From contig DATMEB010000132.1 in the NCBI GenBank assembly GCA_035557095.1, positions 10,129 to 74,128 of the forward strand: a DNA stretch of 64,000 bases, in the 5' to 3' direction. This DNA comes from JALZDI01 sp035557095. GTDB taxonomy: Bacteria; Actinomycetota; Actinomycetes; Propionibacteriales; Nocardioidaceae. The position numbers and the translations under genes were made by a program. The notes below the pieces were generated by a model. It was not told the DNA's origin. It did no database searches and saw only the letters and a program-made list of their open reading frames with translations. How positions within the stretch are numbered: the stretch's first letter is position 1; each line of letters starts with the position of its first letter. Below are positions 32,726 to 41,214 of the stretch, one piece after another.

Positions 32726-33780
32726 GGCCTGGTGCGCCCGTTGCCTGGCACGGGGGCGGCGGTGTGGTCGCCGGTGTGGTTGAGCACGGTGTGCCAGGCA
32801 AGTGCACCCAGGACCCGACCGTCCTCGTCGACGACGACGGCGACGTCGTCGTGTACGCGCAGCATCGCGTCCAGTGCCGCGTGCAGACTCTGGTCGTGGT
32901 GCACGACGGCGGCCGCACCCTGCCGATGGCGATCGGCGCGGACGTCGTCGAGCGGGTGCAGGGGCAGCGCGCCGACCTTCTCCAGCCCGAGCAGGCGCAC
33001 GGCGGCTCCGGATCCGATGAACGACGCCACGAAGTCGTCACCGGGCTCGGCGAGGATGCGCGCCGGGGTGTCGTACTGCGCGATGCGGCCGTACTCACTG
33101 AAGATCGCGATCCGGTCCCCGAGCTTCACCGCCTCCTGGATGTCGTGGGTGACGAACACGACGGTCTTGCGGATCTGCGCCTGCAGCTCCAGGAACTCGT
33201 CCTGCAGCCGGTCGCGGATGATCGGGTCGATCGCCCCGAACGGTTCGTCCATCAGCATGACCGGTGGGTCGGCCGCGAGCGCGCGGGCGACACCGACCCG
33301 CTGCTGCTGGCCTCCGGACAGCTGCTTGGGGTAGCGCGAGCGGTAGGTCTGCGGTTCCAGGCCGACGAGGTGCAACAGCTCGTCGACGCGTGCCCGGATC
33401 CGCTGCTTGTCCCAGCCCAGAGCGCGCGGGACAAGCGCGACGTTGGACGCGACGGTCAGGTGGGGGAGGAGGCCGACCTGCTGGATGACGTAGCCGATGT
33501 GACGGCGCAGCTCGTCGGCGTCGATGTCGGTGACGTCCCTGCCGTCGAGGATGATCCGGCCCGTCGTGGGCTCGATCAGCCGGTTGATCATCCGCATCGT
33601 CGTCGTCTTGCCGCATCCCGACGGACCCACCAGCACGACGATCTCGCCCTCGGCGATCTCCAGCGACAGCTCCTCGATCGCCGGTGAGCTCGAGCCGGGG
33701 TAGGTCTTGCTCACCCGGTCGAGCCGGATCATCGGGTTGGCCGGCGTACCGCCGGCCTGGTCGGAGCGCATGTCAGTCAC
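32722..33780 (-). CDS. Quaternary-amine ABC importer ATPase with CBS-like tail (OpuBA/ProV class)
   Basis: A 352-residue ATPase: Walker A GPSGCGKTT, Q-loop VIQQVGLLPHLTV, signature LSGGQQQRVGVARAL, Walker B VMLMDEPFGAIDP and switch VVFVTHDIQEAVKLGD. The C-terminal 90 residues are a CBS-like region (AALDAMLRVHDDVAVVVDEDGRVLGAL) that appears to contain only one clear CBS motif, whereas osmoregulated OpuA/ProV ATPases have two. That suggests catabolic instead of ionic-strength control. The gene overlaps both neighbours. Confidence 0.92.
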   Translation of the reverse strand: MTDMRSDQAGGTPANPMIRLDRVSKTYPGSSSPAIEELSLEIAEGEIVVLVGPSGCGKTTTMRMINRLIEPTTGRIILDGRDVTDIDADELRRHIGYVIQQVGLLPHLTVASNVALVPRALGWDKQRIRARVDELLHLVGLEPQTYRSRYPKQLSGGQQQRVGVARALAADPPVMLMDEPFGAIDPIIRDRLQDEFLELQAQIRKTVVFVTHDIQEAVKLGDRIAIFSEYGRIAQYDTPARILAEPGDDFVASFIGSGAAVRLLGLEKVGALPLHPLDDVRADRHRQGAAAVVHHDQSLHAALDAMLRVHDDVAVVVDEDGRVLGALAWHTVLNHTGDHTAAPVPGNGRTRP

Positions 33781-34420
33781 GGATGCCTCGCGAGGTCGTG
33801 AGTCGGGAGATCAGGACGAACAGGAGGTCGAGCAGCAGTGCGACGACCGCGACGCCGATGACACCGGTCAGAGTCGAGTTGAGGGCGTTGGCACCGCCGA
33901 TTCGCGCCAGGCCCTCGAAAATGAGCTCACCGAGTCCGGGGCCGTTGACCGCGGCGGCGATCGCCGCGATCCCCACGCACATGATCGTGGCGACGCGGAC
34001 GCCGTTGAGCAGCACCGGCCAGGCCAGGGGTACACGCACGACAAGCATGCGTCGTCGTACGGACAGGCCCATGCCGCGCGCGGCCTCCTCGACCTCCGCC
34101 GGTACCGACTCCAGCCCGGTGATGACATTGCGCAGGATCGGGAAGATCGCGTAGAAGGTCAGCGCGCTGATGGTGGGCAGCAGACCGAGACCGAGCAGCG
34201 GGATCAGCAGGCCGAACAGCGCGAACGACGGGATCGTCAGCATCGTGGCGGTGACGGTGAGGACGAGCTGGCGGGGAACTGCTCGGCCGTGCACGAGCAC
34301 ACCGACGAAGACGGCGACGACCGTGGCCACGGCCACGGCGATCAGCACGATCTGGACATGCTGGAAGATCAGCAGGAGGAGGTCCTGCCAGCGGTACGCG
34401 AGGTACTCGGTGAAGGTCAC
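33773..34420 (-). CDS. Quaternary-amine ABC importer permease 2 (OpuBD class)
   Basis: A 215-residue permease, the usual length for OpuBD/OsmY. It has about six helices and the ATPase-contact loop EEAARGMGLSVRRRMLVVRV. GTG start at 34420, overlapping the stop of the upstream amidohydrolase (GTGA). Its 3' end overlaps the ATPase gene by eight bases. It pairs with the 261-residue permease. Confidence 0.9.
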   Translation of the reverse strand: MTFTEYLAYRWQDLLLLIFQHVQIVLIAVAVATVVAVFVGVLVHGRAVPRQLVLTVTATMLTIPSFALFGLLIPLLGLGLLPTISALTFYAIFPILRNVITGLESVPAEVEEAARGMGLSVRRRMLVVRVPLAWPVLLNGVRVATIMCVGIAAIAAAVNGPGLGELIFEGLARIGGANALNSTLTGVIGVAVVALLLDLLFVLISRLTTSRGIRD

Positions 34421-35763
34421 GGTGCCCGACCCAGGTCGGTGAGGGACACCTCGAGGGCCGTGCCGGCGACCGGGGAGCCGGCCTGCAGGACCAGCCAGAA
34501 CCGTTCGTGGTCGCCGAGCATCGCGGGTTCCTGCACCGGGTCGCCGTCGAGCACGACGACGTCGGCGAGCTTGCCCGCGGCGATGGAGCCGAGCTCATGC
34601 AGGCCGAGGGCGTGCGCGGCGGCGGACGTCGACGCGACGAGGGCGTCGTGTGCGGGCAGACCGTGCTGGATCATCCGCAGGATCTCGATCCAGGCGCCGC
34701 CTCGTCGCAGCTCCAGGTCGTCGCCCCCGAGGACGAGGGGTGTTCCGGCCGCGTGCGCAGCCTTGAGCGTCTGCGCGGCAGCCTCGATGTTGGTGGCCGC
34801 CACGGCGTCGAGCTCGGGGGTCGAGTAGCGCTCTGTCGGGCCGCTGGTGCCGACCTGCAGGTCGCGACCGGCGAAGACGTACTGGCTGGAGAATGTCGGC
34901 ACGAGTGCGATGTCCTGCTCGGCCATCCGGTCCAGGAGGTCGGTACGCCGGTGCAGGTAGAACCCGTGCTCGATCGTGCGCATGCCCAGCTCGATCGCCA
35001 CCTCGCAGCCGTCGAGCCCCTCGGCGTGCGCGACCACGGCGTATCCCATCCGGTTCGCCTCGTCGGTTGCCGCGGCGAGCTCCTCACGGGTCAGCTGGAT
35101 CGCCATCCCGTGCGCGGAGTCGTGGGCATCGCGGTTGATTCCCGCCTCGAGCTCGACCGACCGGGCGCCGGTCGCCATCACCTTGATGAAGTCCGCGCCG
35201 CGGCGGATCTGCTCGCGTACGCCCTTGCGGACCTCGTCGACCCCGTCGACGCTGCGGTACATCCCCTCGAAGACGACGTCGCCCGGTGCGGTGCTGGAGA
35301 TGATCTGGCCGCAGGTCAGGATGCGGGCGCCGCGGTAGGCGCCGTAGCGCATCGCCTGCCGGTTCTCCATCACCTGGTCGCCGTAGGTGCCCATGTCGCG
35401 GACGGTGGTCACGCCGTACCGCAGGAACTCTCGCAGGCTGGCGCCGAGAGCATGGCTGAGCGTCCCCGGCAGCACCGGCTGGACGCCGAACCCCAGGTCC
35501 GGGACGGCGCCGACACCGTGCAGATGGCCGTTGATGATGCCGGGCATGAGGGTCCTGCCGGCGAGGTCGACGGTGATGGCGGCGTCCGGTGCGCCGTCGC
35601 CGCTGTCGGCGACGCGCACGATCCTGCCGTCCTCGATGAGCACGCCGGCGCGGTCGCGGAGTGGCGCGCGCGTGCCGTCGAACAGCCGCGCGTTCGTCAG
35701 CCACAGCGGCCGCTCCGGCCGGTGAGGGCCGGCGAACAGCAGCGCCGGAACCTGGACTTCCAC
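34417..35763 (-). CDS. Metal-dependent amidohydrolase C, heads the amine importer operon
   Basis: A 448-residue amidohydrolase of the COG1228 type: beta strands WLTNARLFDGT, metal-binding NGHLHGVG (NGHLH instead of the usual DAHVH), Lys in FIKVMATGARS, His in AVVAHAEG and TIEHGFYL, Asp in VLGGDDLELR, and a closing KLADVVVLDGDPV. GTG 35763 has GGAGGAG six bases upstream; the longer frame is Pro/Trp-rich leader. Coupling by GTGA to a quaternary-amine importer suggests hydrolysis of an amide or ester of a trimethylammonium compound, but that is inference. Confidence 0.85.
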   Translation of the reverse strand: MEVQVPALLFAGPHRPERPLWLTNARLFDGTRAPLRDRAGVLIEDGRIVRVADSGDGAPDAAITVDLAGRTLMPGIINGHLHGVGAVPDLGFGVQPVLPGTLSHALGASLREFLRYGVTTVRDMGTYGDQVMENRQAMRYGAYRGARILTCGQIISSTAPGDVVFEGMYRSVDGVDEVRKGVREQIRRGADFIKVMATGARSVELEAGINRDAHDSAHGMAIQLTREELAAATDEANRMGYAVVAHAEGLDGCEVAIELGMRTIEHGFYLHRRTDLLDRMAEQDIALVPTFSSQYVFAGRDLQVGTSGPTERYSTPELDAVAATNIEAAAQTLKAAHAAGTPLVLGGDDLELRRGGAWIEILRMIQHGLPAHDALVASTSAAAHALGLHELGSIAAGKLADVVVLDGDPVQEPAMLGDHERFWLVLQAGSPVAGTALEVSLTDLGRAP

Positions 35764-35842
35764 CGTCGACTCCTCCGGCCGGTTCCACGGGTCCCAGGGC
35801 GGGCGGGGGCCGCCCCGAGTGGCCCAGTACACCACAGACCGC

Positions 35843-35871
35843 TATGTATACGAACCCCTCGTTGGTACTCT
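35843..35871. promoter_or_regulatory. Divergent promoter with GTATAC dyad
   Basis: TATGTATACGAAC (35843-35855) contains the palindrome GTATAC (35846-35851), which is also the core of the operators at 25752 and 28229. On the + strand TACTCT (35866-35871) fits the -10 pattern TANNNT and ends six bases before the ATG at 35878, which has no Shine-Dalgarno sequence: a likely leaderless promoter. The FCD-GntR gene at 37554 is the likely regulator. Confidence 0.45.
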
Positions 35872-35877
35872 CTGGCC

Positions 35878-37557
35878 ATGGATCGGCGAGCGGACCCGGT
35901 GAAGGGCCTGCTCGCGCCACCGCCGGACGGCACCGCCACCCGTCGTCCGTACGCTCCGGTCCCGAGCGACGCCCGGCCCTATGCCGTGCGCATGCGCGAC
36001 GGCGTCCGCCTGGCGACCGACGTCTACCTGCCCCCTCGCGGCCGCCGGTGGCCGGTGCTGCTCTCGCGGCTGCCGTACGACAAGGCCGGCGTCGAGTGCT
36101 TCATGCCCGACATCGCGCGCTGGTTCACCGAGCGTGGCTACGCCGTGGTCGTGCAGGACGTCCGCGGCAAGGTCCGGTCGGGCGGGGAGCTCGCGCCGTT
36201 TCGCAGCGAGGTCGTGGACGGCTACGACACGATCGAATGGATCACCGAGCAGACCTGGTGTGGGGGAGCCGTCGGCATGTTCGGTGACTCCTACTTCGGC
36301 TGGACCCAGTGGGCCGCCGCGGCCTCGCAGCATCCTGCCCTGCGCGCGATCACGCCCCGCGTGATCTCCGCGGACATCGGTGACATCACCTCCCGGCAGG
36401 GCCTGTTCGCGCTCGAGGTGACCGCCCTGTGGGCGCTGGAGACCTGGGTCGACGAGGCGCTCTACGACTACGAGGACGGGCTCGACTGGGGCATCCGGCC
36501 GTTGTCGGAGGTCGTGCCGACCGCGCTGGGCGGGCGCAGGTCGGCGTTCCTCGACGACGTGGCGTCGGGCGGCCCTCCCGAGGTGGGCCGGGTGCCGGTC
36601 CGGGGTGACGTTCCCGCGCTGCACGTGGGCGGCTGGTGGGACATCGTGCAACGCGGTCAGGTCGCGACCTGGGGCGAGGCCCGTGCGCGGTGGCGGGCGC
36701 CGCAGTTCCTCGTCATGGATGCGACCGACCACGGGTGGACGCATCTGCGCGAGCCTGGGCAGCGCTATGTCGACCCCCGCACGGACGAGGCGACCATGGG
36801 GCGCTTCCTCGATCACTACCTGGGCGCGATCGCCCCCTTCCTGGCCCACTTCGTCGCCGGTGAGGGGTCGTACGACGCACCGCCGGTGCGGTGGATGCTG
36901 GCCCATGACTCGTGGCGCGAAAGCGCCACCTGGCCGCCGGAGAACAGCGCGCCGGTGGACTGGTTCCTGCACGGGCACGACGATCCGCGTCGCGGAGCGC
37001 TCACGTGTGCCGCGGACTCGGCCGAGCGCGTGGTGTCGTGGACGCACGACCCGCTGGACCCCGTGCCCAGCCTCGCGCACGCCTACCACCCGCTGATCGA
37101 ACCCGCCGACGACACCGTTTCAGGTCATCGTGACGACATCCTGGTCTACGAGACCGAACCCTTGCGTGAGCCACTCGACCTCGCCGGTCCCGCGAGCCTG
37201 ACGATGACCGTCACGTCCGGTGCCGAGTCGACCCACCTGATGGCGTCTGTCAGCGACCTGTCACCGGACGGGTCGGCGCTGCGGGTTCTCGACGGCGCCG
37301 TACATGTCGGCGGACCGTGGCCTCGCGAGGTCACCGTCGACCTCGGCAGCACCGGCTACCAGATGCGACCGGGGCATCGTCTCCGGCTCGCGCTCAGCTC
37401 CTCGGAGTTCCCGCGCTATCTCCTGCACCCGGGTACGACAGCCGATCCGTGGACCTCCCGAGAGTTCCGCCTTACCGAGCAGCAGACCATTCTCGGAGGG
37501 GCCCGAGCCGCTCGGCTGCGGTGCTTCGCCCTCCGGACCAGGGGAGGGCGCGCATGA
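35878..37557 (+). CDS. CocE/NonD (X-Pro dipeptidyl-peptidase S15-type) hydrolase, cytosolic
   Basis: A 559-residue serine hydrolase of the cocaine-esterase type. Domain 1 begins YAVRMRDGVRLATDVYLP; the oxyanion/turn motif is VVVQDVRGKVRSGGE; the nucleophile is S138 in GMFGDSYFGW; the catalytic His is H285 in DATDHGW; the C-terminal third is the jelly-roll domain (DLAGPASLTMTV, RPGHRLRLALSSSEFP). Substrates in the family include bulky acyl esters, dipeptidyl amides and beta-lactam esters. There is no signal peptide. It is divergent from the amine importer operon and coupled (ATGA) to a GntR gene. Confidence 0.88.
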   Translation: MDRRADPVKGLLAPPPDGTATRRPYAPVPSDARPYAVRMRDGVRLATDVYLPPRGRRWPVLLSRLPYDKAGVECFMPDIARWFTERGYAVVVQDVRGKVRSGGELAPFRSEVVDGYDTIEWITEQTWCGGAVGMFGDSYFGWTQWAAAASQHPALRAITPRVISADIGDITSRQGLFALEVTALWALETWVDEALYDYEDGLDWGIRPLSEVVPTALGGRRSAFLDDVASGGPPEVGRVPVRGDVPALHVGGWWDIVQRGQVATWGEARARWRAPQFLVMDATDHGWTHLREPGQRYVDPRTDEATMGRFLDHYLGAIAPFLAHFVAGEGSYDAPPVRWMLAHDSWRESATWPPENSAPVDWFLHGHDDPRRGALTCAADSAERVVSWTHDPLDPVPSLAHAYHPLIEPADDTVSGHRDDILVYETEPLREPLDLAGPASLTMTVTSGAESTHLMASVSDLSPDGSALRVLDGAVHVGGPWPREVTVDLGSTGYQMRPGHRLRLALSSSEFPRYLLHPGTTADPWTSREFRLTEQQTILGGARAARLRCFALRTRGGRA

Positions 37558-38210
37558 AGGGGTTCCGTCCACGACCGGCGGTCCAGGGCACGGACAAGAC
37601 ACTGACGAGCAAGCGTGTCTACGACGAGCTCCGCCGTGCCATCGCACACGGCGAGCTGGCCGGCGGTACCAGCCTGGGGGAGACCCAGGTGGGTGCCGAG
37701 CTCGGCGTATCCCGCACTCCGGTCCGCGAGGCGTTCGCCGAGCTGCTGAACCAAGGCCTGCTCCAGGAGGGCTCGCGTCGCCAGGTGGTCATCGCCGACC
37801 CGTCGCCCGAGATGGTCGACGAGGTGCTCCTGATGCGCGACGCGCTGGAACCCGTGCTCGCGCGGCAGGCGGCCAAGGTCATGGACGTCTCCGACGTCGA
37901 CCAGCTACGGCTGATCATGATCCGTGCCCGCCGCGCGATCGAGGCTCGGGACGTCAACGCCTACCTCGACTGCGACGAGGACTTCCACCTGCACATCCCG
38001 CACGCCGCGGGACTTCTGCTGGCCGAGGACGCGCTTCGGCGGCTCCGTGGACTCACGCGGCTCGCGGTACGAGGGCGCGGCTGGGACGACGAGCTGTTCG
38101 CGAGGATCGCCGACGAGCACGAGGCCGTCATCGACGCTCTGGCGAGCAACGACGGTGACCACGCGGCGGAGGCGATGGCGGCCCACCTCCTCGCCTCGAC
38201 GCCGTACTGA
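37554..38210 (+). CDS. GntR-family regulator, FCD subfamily
   Basis: A 218-residue regulator. Winged HTH about 22-85 (GETQVGAELGVSRTPVREAF), FCD domain with LLMRDALEPVLARQAA, DCDEDFHLHIPHAAG and DEHEAVIDALAS. The ATG overlaps the CocE stop (ATGA), so both are made from one message. Probable targets are its own promoter at about 35850 and the divergent amidohydrolase-importer operon. A 9-base-arm inverted repeat lies just downstream (38265). Confidence 0.88.
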   Translation: MKGFRPRPAVQGTDKTLTSKRVYDELRRAIAHGELAGGTSLGETQVGAELGVSRTPVREAFAELLNQGLLQEGSRRQVVIADPSPEMVDEVLLMRDALEPVLARQAAKVMDVSDVDQLRLIMIRARRAIEARDVNAYLDCDEDFHLHIPHAAGLLLAEDALRRLRGLTRLAVRGRGWDDELFARIADEHEAVIDALASNDGDHAAEAMAAHLLASTPY

Positions 38211-38264
38211 GACAGCAGCGGCGGCCTCGGGGATTCTTTACGTTGGCTTGCGCGAAGGCCCTGA

Positions 38265-38287
38265 ATGCACACAATCCGTGTGTGCAT
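38265..38287. promoter_or_regulatory. Perfect 9-bp inverted repeat (operator-like)
   Basis: ATGCACACA (38265-38273), loop ATCCG, TGTGTGCAT (38279-38287). The arms are perfectly complementary in a region richer in A/T than its surroundings, ten bases before the ATG of a small zinc-binding-type ORF. There is no T-run, so a protein operator fits better than a terminator. TTTACG at 38237-38242 may be part of a promoter. Which regulator binds is unknown. Confidence 0.5.
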
Positions 38288-38296
38288 GATTGCGTC

Positions 38297-38506
38297 ATGC
38301 AACAGGCTCGGCTGGTGCGAAGCAGCTGGAGGTGCCCCCACTGCGGTGGGGTGCTGGCGGTTCGCCAGGTGGTGGTCGCGATGGATCGGCGCGGTCGGCC
38401 ACGCTGGGCCGATGACCGGCCGTTCTGCACCCACGGCTGCGCTGTGTCGCCCGCGTCGGCCAACAAGGCTCCGCGCAGGTCGACGGCCGGCCCCTTCGTT
38501 CGATGA
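38297..38506 (+). CDS. Small Cys-rich (zinc-ribbon-like) protein, hypothetical
   Basis: A possible 69-residue protein starting MQQARLVRSSWRCPHCGG, with a second Cys/His cluster FCTHGC about 28 residues later. CPHC plus CTHGC could bind one zinc. Codon third positions are mostly G/C but less strictly than in the neighbours. There is no Shine-Dalgarno sequence; the perfect inverted repeat ends ten bases upstream, so expression could be leaderless and regulated there. Not recognised; it could also be non-coding. Confidence 0.4.
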   Translation: MQQARLVRSSWRCPHCGGVLAVRQVVVAMDRRGRPRWADDRPFCTHGCAVSPASANKAPRRSTAGPFVR

Positions 38507-38532
38507 CCTTTGCGCGGTAGCAGCTCCGGCAG

Positions 38533-39399
38533 CTAGTCGGTGCGGTCGAACAGGGCCGTGGCGGCCACCAGGAGCGCCAGCGTCACCACCACGACCACGC
38601 CCAGCTGCACCGGTATCGGCACGTCCCAGCCGAACCACGTGATGGCGGGGTCCAGTCGCGCCCGCACCGCAGCGGGCACCGCGAGCTGGTCGAACACGGC
38701 GGAGCGCATCGGCTGGACGGCGTAGGTCAGCGGGTTGAGCTTGGTGGCCACCGCGAGCCACCCGGGCAGGTTGGCCAGCGGGAACAGCGCCCCCGACAGG
38801 AACATCATCGGCATGATGATCAGCTGCGACAGCGGCATCGCCGCCTGGATCTGCTTGACCCGCACCGACATCAGCACGCCCATGGAGGTCAGCATCAGCG
38901 CACCCAGGAACAGGCAGAGCAAGAACATCGCGAACAGCGGGACCGAGTACGGCACGCCGACCACGCCGGCGAGCAGGAGCAGTACCACGCTCTGCAGCGT
39001 CGCCGCTGTCGCGCCGCCGAGGCACTTGCCGACCAGGATCGCGGTGGTGCTGACGGGGGCCACGAGCATCTCCCGAAGGAACCCGAACTCGCGGTCCCAG
39101 ACCAGGGATATGCCGGAGAACGCGGCCGTGAACAGCACCGACATCGCCAGCACGCCCGGGTAGAGGAAGGTGCGGAAGTCGAAGGCCCCGCCGGTGTCGA
39201 CGACACTGGACAGCCCGGTGCCCATCACGAACAGGAACAGCAGCGGCTGCAGCAGCATCGCGAACATCCGTGCCCGGTCACGCCCGAAGCGGATCATCTC
39301 GCGGCGCCAGACCATGCTCGTCGCGCGAAGCTCGTGGCGCAGTCCCGCAGGGGCGAGCGTGACCGCGGGTGGCGCCATCGTGGGGTTGGTCGTGGTCAT
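38533..39399 (-). CDS. ABC-2 exporter permease (DrrB-like)
   Basis: A 288-residue ABC-2 family membrane protein with six helices: basic N-terminal region WRREMIRFGRDRARMF, then the helix-rich body with GISLVWDREFGFLREML and the conserved PMMFLSGALFPLANLPGW before the last loop. It pairs with the DrrA-like ATPase and overlaps its stop (ATGA). Drug or lipid efflux is typical. Repression by the divergent TetR protein supports a detoxifying efflux role. Confidence 0.9.
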   Translation of the reverse strand: MTTTNPTMAPPAVTLAPAGLRHELRATSMVWRREMIRFGRDRARMFAMLLQPLLFLFVMGTGLSSVVDTGGAFDFRTFLYPGVLAMSVLFTAAFSGISLVWDREFGFLREMLVAPVSTTAILVGKCLGGATAATLQSVVLLLLAGVVGVPYSVPLFAMFLLCLFLGALMLTSMGVLMSVRVKQIQAAMPLSQLIIMPMMFLSGALFPLANLPGWLAVATKLNPLTYAVQPMRSAVFDQLAVPAAVRARLDPAITWFGWDVPIPVQLGVVVVVTLALLVAATALFDRTD

Positions 39400-40364
39400 C
39401 GGTTCATCACTCTCATGAACGCCGCCGACACGCCGGCACGGGCCTCGGCGTCGCGGATCGTGGTGCCGGTATAGGTCATGAAGACGTCGTCGAGGCTGGG
39501 CCGGGTCACGGTGACCATCTCGATCGCGACGTCGAGCTTGCTGAACAGGCGCGGTACGAACTGGGCTCCACCCGGGACCGCGAACGTGACCGCCCCCTCG
39601 TGCATCGCGGCCTCGATGCCGAAGGTCCGTTGGAGCGCGGCGATCGCTGCCTCGTCGTCGGAGGTACGGATCTGCACCCGGTCCGCGCCGATCCCGCTCT
39701 TGAGCGCCTCTGGGGTGTCGATGACCGCGATCTGGCCCTCGTTCATGATCGCGATCCGGTCGCAGTGCTCGGCCTCGTCCATGTAGTGCGTCGTGACGAA
39801 GACCGTGATCCGCTCACGCCGGCGCAGCTCACCGATGTACTCCCAGATCGAGGCCCTCGTCTGCGGGTCGAGGCCGATGGTCGGCTCGTCGAGGAACAGC
39901 ACGTGCGGAGAGTGCAGCAGGCCACGGGCGATCTCCAGCCTGCGGCGCATGCCACCGGAGAACGTCTGCACCAGGTCGCCGCGGCGCTCCTCGAGCCCGA
40001 CCATGGTCAGCACCTCGTCCATCCGGCTGCGCAGCTGCGCCCGGGGCACGCCGTACAGCTCGCCGTGGAATCGGAGGTTCTGGTCGGCGGTGAGGTAGCC
40101 GTCCAGGGTCGGCTCCTGGAACACCAGCCCGATGTTGCGCCGGACCTCGGTGCGCTCGGTGCGCACGTCGTGCCCGGCGACCTCCGCCTCGCCCGACGTG
40201 GGCTCGGCGAGCGTGCACAAGATGTTGATCGTGGTCGACTTGCCCGCGCCGTTGGGACCCAGGAAGCCGAACACCTCACCCTCGTGGACCTCGAAGTCGA
40301 TGCCCCGCACCGCCTCGATCTCGCCGTACCGCTTGGTCAGTCCCCTGACCTCGACCGCCACCAT
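39396..40364 (-). CDS. ABC exporter ATPase (DrrA-like)
   Basis: A 322-residue ATPase: Walker A LGPNGAGKSTT, Q-loop FQEPTLDGYLTADQNL, signature TFSGGMRRRLEIARGLL, Walker B VLFLDEPTIGLDP and switch VFVTTHYMDEAEHCDR. The C-terminal 90 residues form the usual DrrA-type regulatory tail. AGAGGGTGGGG lies just upstream of the ATG. With the coupled ABC-2 permease it forms a complete exporter, under two TetR-type operators. Confidence 0.92.
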   Translation of the reverse strand: MVAVEVRGLTKRYGEIEAVRGIDFEVHEGEVFGFLGPNGAGKSTTINILCTLAEPTSGEAEVAGHDVRTERTEVRRNIGLVFQEPTLDGYLTADQNLRFHGELYGVPRAQLRSRMDEVLTMVGLEERRGDLVQTFSGGMRRRLEIARGLLHSPHVLFLDEPTIGLDPQTRASIWEYIGELRRRERITVFVTTHYMDEAEHCDRIAIMNEGQIAVIDTPEALKSGIGADRVQIRTSDDEAAIAALQRTFGIEAAMHEGAVTFAVPGGAQFVPRLFSKLDVAIEMVTVTRPSLDDVFMTYTGTTIRDAEARAGVSAAFMRVMNR

Positions 40365-40396
40365 CGCCCCACCCTCTCGCTTCGCCCCGAGGCTTC

Positions 40397-40436
40397 TCTA
40401 ACGCCGTTAGACCAGTAGACTCTAACACTGTTAGAG
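40397..40436. promoter_or_regulatory. Tandem TetR-type operators
   Basis: Two perfect inverted repeats lie in the exporter/TetR divergent promoter: TCTAAC-GCC-GTTAGA (40397-40411) and CTCTAAC-ACT-GTTAGAG (40420-40436), sharing TCTAACNNNGTTAGA and centred 24 bases apart. The right one ends nine bases before the TetR ATG. The TetR gene has no Shine-Dalgarno sequence, so its transcript is probably leaderless and blocked directly by the bound repressor. Confidence 0.85.
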
Positions 40437-40444
40437 TGTCAAGC

Positions 40445-41113
40445 ATGGCCCTGTCCCAGCACGACATCGTCAGCACGGCGATCGCGCTGCTGCGCGCACA
40501 GGGCCTGAAGGGCGTCACGTTCCGCAAGATCGCGCACGAGCTGGGCGTCAGCGCGCCGACGCTGTACTGGCACGTGGACAGCAAGCGGGCGCTGCTCGAC
40601 CTGGTGGCCGAGGAGCTGGTGCGTGAGCAGCGGGCCGACCTCATGGACGAGCCGGCTCCCGGGGAGCCCTGGTGGGAGTGGCTGGAGGCCAGGTCCCAGG
40701 CGGTGTTCGACGCCCTGGTCCAGACCCGCGACGCACCTGCGGTCCTGGCCGGCAACCGGCCGAGCGAAGAGTCGCTGCCCGGGGTGGAGAAGGTGCTCCA
40801 GACGCTGGTGACCATCGGCATCCCCCCGGCCGACGCGCAGCAGGCCCTGTTCGCGATCGGCGCCTACGTCATCGGCTCTGCCACCGAGTGGCAGGCCGAG
40901 GCCTCGCGCGCGGCGGACCACCCCGCCGGCGACGCACGCCTGGCCACCATCCTGCGTACCGGCGACTACCCGTACCTGACCGCGGCGGTCACCGGGATGC
41001 TCGAACAGCCGCACCGCGCGACGTTCGAGTTCGGCCTGCGGCTGATCATCGACGCACTGCGGGTGCGCTATGCCCCCGAGTCCCTCGACGCGGTCCGGTC
41101 GGTCGAGGCGTGA
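40445..41113 (+). CDS. TetR-family transcriptional repressor
   Basis: A 222-residue repressor. HTH at about 8-52 (GLKGVTFRKIAHELGVSAPTLYWHV, in two parts around the turn), then the tetracycline-repressor-like C-terminal ligand domain, seen in LVAEELV, FAIGAYVIGSATEWQ and FEFGLRLIIDAL. Divergent from the DrrAB-like exporter, with two matching operators between, so it represses the exporter and itself. The ligand is probably the exported compound. GTG 40436 upstream is an alternative start but overlaps the operator. Confidence 0.9.
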   Translation: MALSQHDIVSTAIALLRAQGLKGVTFRKIAHELGVSAPTLYWHVDSKRALLDLVAEELVREQRADLMDEPAPGEPWWEWLEARSQAVFDALVQTRDAPAVLAGNRPSEESLPGVEKVLQTLVTIGIPPADAQQALFAIGAYVIGSATEWQAEASRAADHPAGDARLATILRTGDYPYLTAAVTGMLEQPHRATFEFGLRLIIDALRVRYAPESLDAVRSVEA

Positions 41114-41214
41114 TCGGGCGGATGACTCTGGTCGTCGGGGAGGTCCGAGACCGATTGATTCCGTCATCCTCGCCGGTCTAGGTTGTGACCGATTCGACTG
41201 ACAGGGGGCAGGGG

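Noticed and set aside
34507..35877. Upstream in-frame extension of the CocE gene to about 1016 residues
   Set aside because: The extension is antisense to the amidohydrolase gene and unlike protein; family alignment begins just after ATG 35878.
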